Origin: Malaya genurostris
Lineage: Eukaryota > Arthropoda > Insecta > Diptera > Culicidae
Direction: 5' to 3'
NCBI RefSeq assembly: GCF_030247185.1
Contig: NC_080570.1
Span: forward strand, 76,313,132-76,377,131
DNA: 64,000 nucleotides
Below are positions 23,291 through 36,498 of this stretch, one piece after another; the first letter of the stretch is position 1, and each line of letters starts with the position of its first letter. The translations under genes were made by a program, and so were the position numbers. Under the pieces are notes generated by a model, which was given only the letters and a program-made list of their open reading frames with translations, was not told the origin of the DNA and did no database searches.

Positions 23291-25910
23291 CTTGGGAGAA
23301 ATTGAATTTTACCTTTCGCAGCATCCAACACATTCACGAACCATCTTCACGTCTAGCATGTTTTGGTACTCGAAACGAATGGCCGTAAGATGTTTTCCAG
23401 TCATTCAACACCTCTCAGTTAATCGGACCTAATCAGTTCGACTTGAAACATGTACAAGAAAAGTGAAATTCCATTGTCAAACACGTGAACCATAGCGGTT
23501 TAGGAATGCTGAGAAAAAATACCAACGAGCATAACAATAAATCTTACATTTTGCAGCAGCGAAGAAAAAAGATCGATACTTAATTGGTGGAAAATTGCAC
23601 CGATTTTCATTAGACGATTATCTGCTACTGCTTTTCTTCGCAGTGCCAGGATCGACGGACGGTGCACGTTTGGGACATAGATACTGATTCCGATTCGGCA
23701 TTCGATGAGTAAGAGAAGAAGCAATGTAGGCAGACCCAAGTGTTGACTGAAATCCGGTTCGAACAAAATAGCAACTAACTTTATCTTAATGAAAAAAATC
23801 TCGACTGGATCTGGAGTGCTTAGGGAGAGGCTAAGTTCAAATGGTTCAAACAGTTTGCAGTATGCGAGTCAGCAGAGAAGAAAGACAGAAGGTACAAGTG
23901 ATACAGTAATGAAAAAGCACTTTATCGTTTGTTGTCTGCCTCAGTTAGTAAACGGAAAAAGGTGAAGTTCCCCGAGCTGGTATTTCTTCGCCGGATAACG
24001 TACAAGGAAGCAGAGGATTTCCACAGGCGGTTAGTTTTTGTGCCAAGGTATTAGCACTTATCTTTGATGGACAAAGCCTCATTAAGACGAACAACTCGAC
24101 ATCATCGACAAAGTTGTGCTGCAGTGCACTTTACCGGACTTCGTGTGGCTTTTTGCGAAGGAAAATGATATGCCATCTTTCCGCTTCCAAAAAGGGACAT
24201 TACAGGTCCAACACTCGGGAACAAGATTAGAATCCGGCAAATTGAATAATTCGATCACGCATTTGTCAACCGGGAAAGCAGAGAGTGATAGAGCTGTCAA
24301 CGAACTGCACGAATTCATAAATCGCCGATGTTATAACCACAACGCGAGTGAGCCCCTCGTGAATAAGCGAGGAACGTTGTGAATAATCCGAAACGTGTAT
24401 GGAATCTAAAGCATGCTGAATTTATTCATTATCGCAGCTTATGCGTTGATACACAGAAGAAAAAAAACTCAACACACCGGACGAGTGAGAGTGGCAAATT
24501 ATTTTATAGCCTCTTGTTCTGTGATGCTACTTCAACTGACGTGATGACGAGGTCGCTGATCGCCACTCTGATGCATACTAATTCAACGGTTATTCAACAG
24601 ACCATGTGAGCAATATTTCCGACTAGATCTAGACCAATTGACACACAATCACGGGATACTGGATACAATCTCCATTTCACAAACTAGCATAGGCCCGGTC
24701 AGATTATACTACCGACCACACCTTGAAAGAGACACATTTCAGTTGATAATCTAATTTATGAAATCCAATCGGACCGTTGCGAAACCAGTTTGGCCGAAAA
24801 ATGTGTTACACTGTTACACAACACCTGGGCGGGCAGCTGGTTCGCCTTTCGCTAGTGGCAACTTTTTTTCAGGTCTTCAAGGTCAACTACATTCGCGTTG
24901 GGACACCCAGCAGCTAGCAGCTCGAAACCCAAAACTTGCTAATGAGTTTTTCCTTGCCTTACCTTGCCTGGCAATGATTTGCTTCGATTTTTGTCAGATT
25001 CGACAAATTTGATTGCCTCTGCTGCGCACGCAGATCGATTCCATTCCGCAGCTGGCACCGTCACATCCGAAATCTACTGCAAATTCTAATTTTGGAATAA
25101 TGTATAATTTTGTGTGAAATATGCGAATTCAAGGATCACACGGAAATCTATAAATCGGTTTTCAATACATTTAAGAAACTAGGAAACACAAGTTGTCACG
25201 CTTTTCGTCTACTGTAGAAAAGCAATCAACGATCCGGAAATGTTAATGCGACGAATCTTTTCGAATCTTTATCGCATATTATTATTATACTAGATTGGCT
25301 ACTGAAGCCGAAAAGCAGGTTCGATGTCGAAATGCATTGATAAAATTCAATGTTTTGTTTATGATTCAATCGATTTATTTAAGTCTTCGGCAGACAAAGT
25401 AGTTGAAATAGTGTTTTATAGTGAAGTTTTATTCAACATTTATAATCCACATAGACTAAGTATAGTAATATATTCGGCTTTATAGGCCTAGTAAATAATG
25501 ATGGCTTGTCTATACTGTCCGACGTTTCGAACACTGGTTTTGGTTTTAATCAAGGTATATATATCAGATGAGGAACGTCAATATATTATCCTTGATGAAG
25601 AGTAGAGAGGGGGAAAGGAACTTTTTCAGGAGGCCCGGAAATCGGAAGATTTAAATTTATGTTTATTCTACACAATAATAATATATTAACAATAAAAACG
25701 CAATCGATATATGAATTTTATTGATTAGTTATAGTAAAGCATATGAAAATTTGCCATTGGATATTTTCTGACAATTTAATGCCAAATTTATGGTTAGGAT
25801 TGGTAAACTTTCATTAATATTTTCTCTGAAGTATTTTCATCATATTTAACTTTCTAAAATGATTTCACAAATAATATTGAGCTTTTGATTATTATTTCTT
25901 GTTGCAACAA

Positions 25911-26670
25911 TTTGTAACTGTTTTTAATTTTATAGTTCATGTATCCTCAAACATGTTTGCAAAACATTTCGTGAATATTCGTAATGTTTTTTCATATTTT
26001 TAGTTACATGAACATTTAGACATTTTTTTATTGCAATGCATTCTAACACTAGAGTTTTTATTCGAATTATGCGAAACTTTGCAAACATTTTTTGTCACAA
26101 AATATAACTTTTTAAAATCCCTCAATTTTACCTTATTTTGGATCAACATTTTTCAAACATATAACTTTCAAAATAACTTCAAACAAAACTTTCAAAATCA
26201 GCAAAACAATTTGAAACGCGCGCCGGAAGAAATGTGTACCCCGAACCACCCTAACACTGCCGACTCACTCGCGCAGTACAGATTTCAGCGGCGTACGTAC
26301 ACAAAGCATCAAATATTTCCGAAACTCTATGTTTTCTCTTATTGTTAATATTGGATACCAGAACGCAACGAATATCACACCGAAGTAATGCTTTAAATTC
26401 AATTTGATTGAAAAATGTTAATAGACAAAGACTTACAATTTAAAATTTAAAAAAAATTTGCTGTATTTTGTGTCAAATAAAAGTTTTTTATAATTTTGGA
26501 AAGTTTCGTACAATTCGAATAAAATTTCTAGTGTCAGGATGCATTACAATACAAAATTTTCTGAATGTTTATGTAACTAAAAATATTATACAAACTACAA
26601 ATACTGTAGAAATGCTTTGCAAACATGTTTGTGGATATATGAACTATTTAAAAAAAACGGTTACAGTAAA
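25911..26670. repeat. Long imperfect inverted repeat (~200-bp arms)
   Basis: The left arm (25911-26106) and right arm (26463-26670) are inverted copies with many differences. Shared blocks include ccaaacatgtttgcaaa-type, tttttagttacat and gcgaaactttgc-type sequences. The ~350-bp centre contains a GC-rich stretch (26215-26300). This may be a foldback element or the remains of two head-to-head repeat copies. No target duplication was identified. Confidence 0.6.
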
Positions 26671-29076
26671 ATCGGTTGCTTTGCGAAAAATAAAGGGGGG
26701 CATTTCAGTAATTTATACTCATATTTTTGATTCTCTAATCACTTGATAAATAAACGAGAAGGTTTTTTGTTGACTTTTGCAAACGAACCGTGTATGAAGG
26801 ACAATACTCAACATAATGCAAAGTATATGTAGCTCCTCCAAAAATTCACAAAATTCTTTAAAAACGTGTACTATAACTTTCAGCTACTCTTTAAAAAATA
26901 CATAAAAAGAGCAAAACTAGTAGCCCATCTTCTTGATTGTCATATACAAATACAAAAGACCCAAAAATTTAATTTGTCGAAAAATAAACAATAAAATCCG
27001 AATGATATATTAAACTTTGGTCTTCTTCTTATACCATCGATAGTTGTGGAAGATTGTATTAGTACTTGTACTTGAAGCACTCTCTGCTTGGGTGCTGAAT
27101 TTCGTTCAATTACTTTGCGAGTGTTGAAAATGAAACGAAAACAACATTTCCATCACGAAAAACTTGAAATTCAACAGGAGATACAAATATTTTTAAATCA
27201 TTAACTAAACCACTTATTCGGACACTCAAAAATATATTCAAGCCACATTATGTCTTCCAACGAATAACTGGCATTCAAAAAAAAAATTAAGGTAAATCCG
27301 TCATTTCTGTAACTGTTCAAACACATCATGTAAACGGACAAAGTATTTTTTTTTCCTGTTTCAGCACCAGCAATAACAGTTTTACTAAAAATGCATTTAA
27401 ATCCGGAGATCCGAGTTTCAAGATACATTGAAATAATTCTGCACAACAGACACATCACGTAGTCCACGTTTGTCGGAATTGTACATCACAATATCTCACA
27501 AAACAGAACCATATCTACCCCACACGAACAAGCCAGCGTGTAAAGTAGATCGCAATCAGTGGTAATATATGTTTCCCAGTTTTTCTTCCTCCAATCGATT
27601 GTAACTTGTTTGAATCGAAACTGTTCCTTTCACTCTTCAGTCATTCAACGTTTGTAGTTTGCAAAGCCTCGCCAATATCATCAGTCCCAGATCTGTTCAT
27701 TTACCGTACCAAACCCAGAGTTGCACTTTTCCTCGTGTGTTCTCACTCTAACAGCATGCAAGTAATAGTTTGGATCCTTGCGACACTTTTCTATATAAGT
27801 TGATCACCCTGAATAGCAGTCATGGTGATTCCTATTTCCAGCACAATTTAGAGAAAAAAACTGTTCAATATTTTTACTACATACCGGCTCCAAATAAAGC
27901 AACCACAAAAACTATGCTATACATCATAGTGTTTCACTTTTTCGTTCCGCCTTCGAAACACCAATGTCCTGTTACTCTGAACTACCAATGTTCAACACTT
28001 GAGAATCGCACTCCCTGTCACACCAAACGAACACTGCACTAATCAAACCACGGCACTTGTAAGGATACCTCAACGATTTGTGCACGCCACGAAACCTCTA
28101 AGAAAACTGTATTAAAAGGTAATTTTACAATCGGTTTTATACCCCAGTAGGTGGAAAAGGCGCTGTTTTCGTTTACCGCCTTACCAACACCAGCTCAGTA
28201 TAGCGAAAAAGTGCCGCGAGAACCAATCGCGACACCTCAACCAGCGGAAAAAATCCCGTCCAAGTTGCGTTTGCGTCTCTTTCGTTTGCGCATTCGGTTC
28301 AGGTTTAAGCTTTATGCTACACACATTTTAGACCGGGCTGGCGTTTCATTACTTCAAAACACCTTCGATCGGTTCTCTATGCTCTTTGACGTGCCTATGG
28401 CAATCTTCCTGTTTTGGGGTAAGTCTCGCTCTCTCTCTCTCGTTCCACTCTGTCACCGCACCCAAATCCTACTTGTAGCGGGGGATCCTCTCATAAACTG
28501 GAGCAGCGGGTTGCGGCGGATTGGCTAAACGGTAACAGAAGCGAGGGTTTTTTTTGTTCGGAACTGTTTCCAATTCTAAAAACAGTTTTAATAGCTTCCT
28601 GAGCGTTTGGTCTCATGCCGATTTAAATGATTCGGATGTTGAGTTGGGAACTTTTTCACGAAAATTAGTACCAATATGGAAGTTTGGTCACTTCTGTGAC
28701 CGCGATACACTTTGTTCAAACTTTGCTGAAAGAACTTACTTGTATAATTAAACCACATGTTGTACAATTGTATTCCTAATCCATGAAAACTTTCAAAATA
28801 CAATAACAAATTTTCAAAATACCAAATACATTCATTTCACAGGGGTGACCGGCTTCGAAACTATATAAAAAGGTTTATTCTAAAACATTTATAATTTATT
28901 TATCTGATTCATTCATTCAAAGATACTTTTATTACGTTGGTGCATAGATAATTTGACTAACAGATAACGAAGTTATCTCATTATTTAATTTCAATCACGT
29001 TTGCAACACACGTGTAATTTGAATATGCCAGAAAGCTGTGCTATAGGTCATCTTTTACTATTTGTATATTTTCTAA
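26671..29076. other. Intergenic DNA, no recognised gene
   Basis: AT-rich to about 27480, then normal-complexity DNA to 28550 with a CT microsatellite (about 28429-28441). An open frame at 28151-28528 is low-complexity (repeated Arg/Leu/Phe) and unrecognised. Confidence 0.45.
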
Positions 29077-29396
29077 TGTCAGAAGCCCCGCTTACAACTA
29101 CATTGCATTGTACGCTACCTTTGTATGAACTTCTGCTAACCAATCTCTTGAAGAGCAACTAATGTATGTTTGAGAATATGAAATCTGCCAGATTTCTATG
29201 ATTTACTGTAGGCGCTAGTCATGTACCACGAATATGTATGAACTGTTTATCTGAACAACGAACAATGTTTAAAACCTATTTAAGAATGTATTAAATTATT
29301 ATTAAATATAGCTAACTATGAATGTTTGCCGCAGTAATCGAAGAAGTCTTTGAATAAAAGTTTGCTTCTGTCATACAATCACTCGGAATCCCGACA
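29077..29396 (+). mobile_element. Probable solo LTR (320 bp)
   Basis: Begins tgtcagaagcccc and ends aatcccgaca, giving TG...CA ends with the short inverted pair TGTC/GACA. Near the 3' end it has a TATA-like ttaaatata and a polyadenylation signal gaataaaag. No internal retroelement sequence adjoins it. A clear target duplication was not found (tctaa versus gttaa), so the call rests on the LTR-like layout. Confidence 0.45.
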
Positions 29397-31620
29397 GTTA
29401 AAATCTTATTCGTAGGGCCTAGAATAAAATTCAAAACTACTCAGTGAATCAAATTGACCAGTGTATGTGTTTTCATGTGTGCAAGTGAGAGGGATTATTT
29501 GTGGGTATGTTTATATCACTAAAAATATCGCTCATTGTTCTGTGAGATGACGACACTTAATTTCCCAAATTAAGATTCAGTTGGAAGGTCTTTTGTACCA
29601 CTTCCGGTTCCGGAAACACATGCTGTCAGGCAAACGACATTTGAAAACTTGAAAAATGGCCTGAAAACTTTTGTTTGTCAATAGCCAAACGAAAACACTT
29701 CGGTTATACGAGTACCTGATGCTTTGTGTCAATCCACCTAGTTGTGTAATGATGTTTATTTCGTATGCGGAAATATTACTGCGGAATTATTCAAGAATCT
29801 TTCCCTTCGATATTGAATGCTGCTCATGTACAAGCATCCTATGACAGCGCCCATTTTTTAACTATAGAAGAATTCCGAACAAAATTATATTCGGAGTTGG
29901 CAGGTCATCAAAAGGTGAGATAACTAAGTGCGTCTCCCCGTGTGTCTGATGACATTTGGTCAAAGGTTCTGCGTTAGTAGCAGGATGAGAGGGTGCGAAT
30001 TGGTTTGTATGTAAAAATTCATTTGAAACGTGAAAACTATTAAAAATCCTTCAAATAGGTCAATTATTTCGCTTTCACGTGAAGTGTTTTAAAACCCATG
30101 ATGTGACTTTAAATTGTCAATTTGTTTTCATGAAAACTGACTGCAGCATTCATTGTAACTCATAAGTTAGCATTTTACATTTTTTATATAATTTGACGCA
30201 TAAAGCATAAGACGTCTTATAAGTAAGAACAACTAATACAAAAACTCATGCATCGATCCCACTACAAATGCAGCAATTGAATCAGCGAAAAAACAATTGT
30301 GAAACTCATGGGAACTACTACGTAATGTAAACAAGAATTGAATTGATTTTTACAAAAACATAGCAACATGAAGAAATGGTAATACTACATATTGTAGAAT
30401 TGATCTTTTATTTAGTAAATAGAAAATCGACAAGGAACTGCATTTTTATGGTGAAACATGTCTTCGTACGCCTAAAATTGTCAAGCGCCTTGGAATTTAC
30501 GTGTTTTGATGATTGCACATTAATTTCTAAGAAAATAACAATCTATTCTTTTCAATGAATATGATCGGGATAGTGTTTAAAATATGTATAAGAAAGCTAT
30601 CAAACATTCATACACCTTTTCAGACGATTTTAATCATATTCATGAATTTTTCTTCAATATTTTCCAATATGGCATCGAGGGTAACAGTGTGTTGAAAAGA
30701 AAATGGTTCACCCAACGTAATGACTTATTTTACCTAAATAAAAGGAAATATAAACATGTAAATATTGAAAAGAGAAATTTTGTTTTTTTTATCAAACTAG
30801 TTGGCTTAAACAACAATACAGTTTAGTCATTCATCTTAGTGAACCCGACATTTGTGATACGCATTGTAGGTATTATTTTGGTAAGCTCATGTGGTGGAGT
30901 AGCAAAAACAAGTTGCTCAAGCGGTAATATATAACTATGAGAGTAACTATGATGAACTTAACTTTTCGTTCAAAATCTTTGAAAAAAGATGTCAGGTTTG
31001 TTCATTTTTTCGCGAGATGAAAACTGAATACAAACTATCTGATTGATTTTTGTTTTCATTGCGTAATGCTTCATAATGTAATGCTGTATTCCTGCAACTT
31101 TTATGATAATATTCTCATGTCGGCAAGTTTTGCGTTCATTTAAAGCAGATAAATCTGGTACAACTTATTAGCAAGTTTTAAATTGTTTTTTTTTTCTAAA
31201 AATGAAGAAAACTGCACACACTGACCTAAAACTTTATGAGGCAGTCAAGACAATGCGGACTCGGCAGCAAAATAGTTTTTACTGCGAGGTTTTCAAAACG
31301 GCTTATCATTTTTTGCCTTGCGGAGAGCATAATTACACTATTTTTATCTTTACAAGAGACAAGAGATATACAGCCATTTCGGCATATATTGAGTCCGATA
31401 CAATTATTTGATAAGTTGAACAATTGTTTTAGTTACTTCGTGTTTACATAACGATGTGAAAATTTTTGCAGAGCTTTCATAACTACTTGTGCAACGTGGG
31501 CAAGTTGGTGATTTGCTGTACAATTGTTTTAGATATACTAAAAATTGTTTTATAGTTATTTTTTCGGTAGTATCGTAAAACTTAACAGTGATAAGTTGCA
31601 CAACCGATTTTAGTATATTA
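29397..31620. other. AT-rich intergenic DNA with scattered repeat scraps
   Basis: About 29575-29760 carries fragments of the interspersed repeat ('cacttccggttccgg', 'aatccacctag'). The rest has no recognised gene. Confidence 0.45.
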
Positions 31621-32761
31621 AAAACCTATTTTAATCCACCTAGTGGTGTAATGATGCCTTTCTCATATTACTCATTACATCATAAATATAACCGTGAAAT
31701 TCGCAAAAACAACTGTTTATTTAATAGAAATAGGAAAGTTTGTTCGGACCTAATCTCACAAACTTTATTAATCCTGTTTACCCTGTAGTTCCGGAACCGA
31801 AAGTAGTATCCACAGAAATGAGGAATTCCGTATGAAACTGTAAGGCTTTTCTTTTGAACCTATAAGTTTGTGAAAATCGATTTGGCTATCTCCAAGAAAA
31901 GTGAGTGAGATCCTTTTTGCCTTTCTCATATAGAAAGGTTATGCAATCACTGTGAAAACCGACTTTTGAACCGAGGCCCGGAGGGCCGAGTGTCATATAC
32001 CATTCGACTCAGTTCGTCGAGTACTCAAAATGTCTGTGTGTGTGTATGTGCGTATGTGGGTATGTAACGTTTTTTTGCACTAACTTTTCTCGGAGACGGC
32101 TGAACCGATTTTCACAAACTTAGATTCAAATGAAAGGTCTTGTGGTCCCATACAAAATTCCTGAATATTATTTGGATCCGACTTCCGGTTCGGGAATTAT
32201 GGGGTAAAATGTGCAAAAAATTGTGGAAATAAGTGCACTAACTTTTCTCAGAGATGGATGAACCGATTTTCACAAACTCAAATGAAAGGTCTTGTAGTCC
32301 CATTCAAAATTCCTGAATATTGTTTGGATCCGACTTCCGGTTCCGGAGTTATGGGGTAAAATGTGCAAAAAAAATGAAAATATGTTTTCTAGCTTTTCTC
32401 ATAGATGGCGCGACCGATTTTCATAAACTTAGGTTCAAATGAAAGGTCCTGTGGTCCCATACGTAATTCCTGAATTTCATCTGGATCCGACTTCCGGATC
32501 CGGAAATATAGGGTAAAGTGTGTTAAAATTTGTATACCATCATTGAAAAGGACGAAAAACCGTAAAAAGTTTTCTAAATCGACCTCAAATCTTCTCCACT
32601 TAATAGTTTTTTATCAGCAGACGGTCAAACAAACCGATTTCGGTTATTGTTTTTAGGAATCGAAGAAAATTATTTTGAAGATTATAACAGTATTATATAT
32701 GATAGTATAATTGATATGAGAAAGGCATCATTACACCACTAGGTGGATTAAAACAGGTTTT
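31621..32761 (+). mobile_element. High-copy TIR repeat with 'ccacctagtggtg' ends
   Basis: Inverted ends of about 47 bp at 31621-31668 and 32714-32761, with ttttaatccacctagtggtg and its complement both present. The interior includes cccggagggccgagtg, a gtgtgtgtatgtg tract, and three diverged ~150-bp units. No protein is encoded. Other pieces of the family occur at about 29730, 41272, 57812 and 61252, and many unit-only fragments elsewhere in the window. Target duplication unresolved. Confidence 0.75.
32077..32535 (+). repeat. Three diverged tandem ~150-bp units
   Basis: Each unit reads: acttttctc, gagatgg, accgattttcacaaact, aaatgaaaggtc, cccatac, then ggatccgacttccgg, ggtaaa. Offsets between units are about 158 and 151 bp. 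The same unit recurs singly at 34430, 38300, 46440, 60290, 60715 and 63150 and inverted at 32940, 42600 and 44300. Confidence 0.85.
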
Positions 32762-32769
32762 CAGTTTTT

Positions 32770-33110
32770 AATCACTGTTTCCAATTCTTCCGAAACCGGA
32801 TTCAGATGAACGGAATAGCCGAAGTTGGTTCGTTTGCTACCAACAAATATGACCTAATATGGAACAAAGCACGCCTTGTTCGTTTTGTGTTTTCTTCTTC
32901 TTTCGGTGTTGTACATATTGTCACTCTATATGGCGATTTGAAAACTTTGACACTCATCGCCCTGTAACTGCGGAACTGGAAGTCGGATCCGGATGAAATT
33001 TCATAGCAGCTTTAAAGACAGTATGAACTTTAATTCAAATCAAGATTTGTGAAAATCGGTTCAAGCATCGCAGAGAAATCGAAGTGAATTTAGTTTTAGG
33101 AGTTTTTCTT
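32770..33110 (-). repeat. Inverted fragment of the 150-bp-unit repeat
   Basis: Contains ggaactggaagtcggatccg and gtgaaaatcggtt in reverse-complement order relative to the plus-strand units. Confidence 0.6.
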
Positions 33111-33344
33111 CTCCACTCGGAACAGAAAAAGAGGGGACCAGTAGTACCGAATTAAGTTTTCATGCCCACAAACTAACAAGCTCTGCAAACTAGAAGAATT
33201 TATCAGACAGTTTTATGGTATTTGTACCTATTTTTAACCATCGTTCGTGGAAAAATACTAATAAAATTGGTAATTTTCGACTTATCACGCTTTAGTTCCG
33301 GAACCATTCTCAAAAGACAGTCTAGATGTAAACAAACAAAGTAT

Positions 33345-33630
33345 GCAAACACCCGCATGGCCTTTTGGCTACCTGGGCAGCCATGGACACCAGACGGCTA
33401 CCAAAATTTAATCAGTGACGGCTGTCAAATCCAATTCGGTAAAATATAGTAGCCTGTATCTTAGGTAGCCGAGCGTTTTCATCTATTCACCTTCGCTGAA
33501 AATGTCAAAAATTTCTGTATCGTTTGAGGTGTATGTCTGGCAGCAGTGAGGCAGTCGGTCACCAGAATGGTTGCCGGTCATATTTTGCCCGCTGGCAGCG
33601 TTTAGTCAGCCGTCTGGCAGCCATGCGTAT
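33345..33630. repeat. Possible small MITE with imperfect inverted ends
   Basis: Left cacccgcatggc and right gccatgcgtatgtg are nearly inverted, with further gcagccatgg / ccagacggct motifs inside. About 285 bp, GC-richer than the flanks. No target duplication was resolved. Confidence 0.35.
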
Positions 33631-34101
33631 GTGGGGAGGTTCTACATGTCCGGAAAATTTCATTAAAATCCGGAAGGGTGCTTACAACATATGATCTTTC
33701 ATTTGTATCTTTTATCCTAGTGAAAATCGAAATCTAAGCAAACGATGTTGCATTTAGATTTTTTTTGTATTTTTACTACCGCTGGTACCGTAGCAGTATA
33801 TCGCAAAACAAAGTAGTCGTTGAACATCAATTGGAAATCAATATTGAAGACTCGAAACGTGACTCTTAGGAATATCCTAGGTACTTTGGGGTCACATAAG
33901 TTTCTTAAGTATAAACATATTGAAAACAAAAAAATCGTAATTCACGAATCTTTTGGTTCTATCAGCTGACTTTCATATTTTTCTTTTCCTTGGATAAGCT
34001 TCTTAGTAGAATGCTTTCATACGTAAACATGAATCAGAATGAATGAGCATAGTATAACAACCCCTTAAAATCTCTAAAAAAATCATTGCGACCTAAGTGC
34101 A

Positions 34102-34239
34102 AATGACAGATTCTCTTTGTTTATATGCAAAGAATAATAACTAATTCTTTTAAACTGCGCTGGAAAAATTATCGAAAAATACAGGACTGTTCCGTAATAA
34201 ATGAAAGCGTAAAGTAGTAAACAAAAAGAATCTGTCATT
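34102..34239. repeat. Short inverted-repeat segment
   Basis: aatgacagattct at the left and agaatctgtcatt at the right bound ~138 bp, with roughly 20 of 22 bp pairing. No coding content. It may be a tiny MITE. Confidence 0.45.
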
Positions 34240-34429
34240 GGATCACTGGAAATTTTTTCATCATCAGTTTTTCTATTGTTATTTAGGGAGCTACCGCTGA
34301 CGCACTGATGAGCCGAAGGCGAAACGTATCACAAAACCAGTACCCATGCGGTACCAAAACCCCCTCATATCAACAATCTGTTGGCGGCCAGTACACCGTC
34401 ACATAGTTGGCACTTTGTGGTCAATTTCT

Positions 34430-34586
34430 CATAGATGGCTGATTTCCATGAACATGAATTTAAATAAAAAGTTCCGTGGTCCCATACTAAATTCCAGAAT
34501 TTTATTTGAACATGACATCCGGTTCCGGAGTTACAAGATGATATGTGCAAAAAGAATGAAAATACGTGCGCTAGCTTTTGTCCAAG
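34430..34586 (+). repeat. 150-bp unit repeat fragment, LINE insertion site
   Basis: A diverged unit (atagatggctgatttccat ... catccggttccgg ... aaaatacgtgcgctagctttt). A LINE copy is inserted at its 3' end. Confidence 0.6.
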
Positions 34587-34941
34587 TTTTTTCTCATGAA
34601 TACGTTTATTTCATAAGGCAATATACATAATTTTTTCTTCACCGTACTTGGTACTTTAAACCTAATACATTTCGAACATCATATTAGTATTCATTAGTTA
34701 ATCTGAACACTGTTTTTATCAAGGAAGAGGAAGGAGTCTAACATAAAATAAAAACTAAATTGGAACTCCAATGGTCTTAATTAAATGACATCACGATACT
34801 CCACGCATGTCCAAACGACATTGATCGCGGTAACCTTCGCCACAAGCACAAGTCGGAAAGTCCTATGTGCATCTAACGTGTAGTAATTGGACATGAGTCT
34901 GGCCATCAAACCATACCTTCGTCAATTTTTAGGAATAATTG
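34587..34941 (-). mobile_element. Decayed second copy of the 4.2-kb LINE 3' end
   Basis: The plus strand starts with a short T-run and atgaatacgtttatttcat, then matches the 4197-4941 insertion in the same order (ccacgcatgtccaaacgac, gtgcatctaacgtgtag, ttggacatgagtctgg). It has several internal deletions and no usable frame. Confidence 0.8.
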
Positions 34942-36232
34942 AGTGCATCCACCGACCCATATCATCACTATCCCAAGGAGCTTGCTAGCTGGCGAGTGTT
35001 CTTCGGCGAGACGCACTATAGAATTTGTTGAAAGCAATCGGTCGCTCATAAATTTCACCCATGTACGGCGATTTTAACAAACATTCAATTGAGTGTCTCA
35101 AAATGCCATTTGAAATTCCGGTTCTGGAATTACTAGTTCGATTACAAAGGTATTTTTCTATATATAATCATGAAAATTGCTGTAATTTCATTAAGAAAAG
35201 TACAGTTAATTTTTTTACAACGAGGGTGTATAAAAAGTAAAGAGTAATTTATTAATCTTTCTACTTGTTGATTATTAGAACCTCTTAAGGCTCTACAGGT
35301 CTTCGGATTCCGATTTCGGGTATGCCGCTAACAAAGGTCTCTCACTTTACTCACATCAACCGATTTCCTGATATTCAAATGAAAGGTATAATGATTCCAT
35401 TTGAACTGCTGGATTATCTTTACACCACAAACATATTTTTACATCGTTGACGGTTTTAAGTTTTCAACGTTCATCGTCCTATAATTCCTGATCCGGAAGC
35501 CAGATTGAGGTAATGTTAAAAATATTTTATGGGACCATTTCATTTGAATTTGATATCCTGAAAATTGACTAAACCATCTCTGAGAAATCGAAGTAAGTTC
35601 CGCTCAGAAGACTCTTGGAGTTTTCAAATCCGAGGGCGGCGATCTGGTACAGCCAAAGTGAGTTGAAGTGGTCATCAACTAACAGGACCTATAAAAGGGA
35701 AGATTCAACTGACTGGCTGAATGAAATTAGCATGTCTTTACATATTAAGCCTTTAGAATTTTTTTCTTCACTCATCAACCTGTAATTCTGGAACCTGAAG
35801 TCAGATCCTGATGTAATTTAAAGAAAAATGAGATAAGCCCTAAATTTAAGTTTGTAAAAATCGATTCATTCATCTTCGAGGTATTATTTGTAATCAAGTG
35901 ACACTATTCATCACGTACACAAACATACATACACACAAAAAATAAATTTTCCTATCATTGTAAATGGTAACACTCGGTCCTCCGAGATCAACATACGCAT
36001 CATAATATAATATTTTCATGTTTCTCCTATCTCGAACTTCACAGGTTGGTAGCGGTTCATAGAAAAAAAAGTTAATCAATTTCGTATATGGAGAAAATCA
36101 TGATGCAACAATGCGCTATTCGCATCAAATAGACTTAAACCTTACAGAATAATCTTCATTTTTCTCACGCTTTTACGCACTTACCAATATTCTCGTACAT
36201 TCTCGATGTTTTTCTTCTCAATTGTATCCGAA
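34942..36232. other. Degenerate repeat units, no gene
   Basis: Diverged fragments of the interspersed repeat in both orientations (about 35090-35170, 35340-35620 and 35760-35900) separated by AT-rich sequence. Confidence 0.5.
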
Positions 36233-36498
36233 ACTTACAGTTTTGAATTTAAACTTTCGTTGATATCGTGATATTGTACTCACTCTAAAAAAACTAATAA
36301 TAAAAATACTTTGAATTTTTAACGTGAATAAAAATATTTGTTCCATCTATCTATTCCATGTTTAAGTGCCATGGAATAGATAGATGGAACAAATATTTTT
36401 ATTCACGTTAAAAAATTAAAGTATTTTTATTAGTAGTTTTTTTTAGAGTGAGTACAATATCATGATATCAACAAATGTTTAAATTCAAAACTGTAAGT
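36233..36498. repeat. 266-bp near-perfect palindrome (foldback/MITE-like)
   Basis: Arms 36233-36360 and 36370-36498 are complementary with only a few mismatches or gaps, around a 9-nt loop (tttaagtgc). Arm landmarks are cttacagttttgaattt, gtactcactct and aatagatagatggaac, each with its complement. A transcript would form a ~128-bp hairpin. No target duplication was seen. Confidence 0.9.

Larger units (their letters stand above)
21780..25900. other. TE-poor unique region, no recognised protein
   Basis: About 4 kb without visible transposon ends. It is GC-richer at 21800-22040 and rich in TAAT/ATTA at 22045-22560. Open frames at 22938-24609 overlap on both strands and match nothing known. The region is more like regulatory or intronic host DNA than repeat DNA. 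Confidence 0.45.

Noticed and set aside
23110..23432. Ser-rich (minus) and Met-rich (plus) frames
   Set aside because: Produced by translation of the GAT microsatellite.
28151..28528. 125-codon frame, and a short ATG...tttggG|GTAAGT segment at 28397-28418
   Set aside because: The frame has no ATG start at its beginning and is low-complexity; no TATA or other support for the tiny exon beyond the donor.
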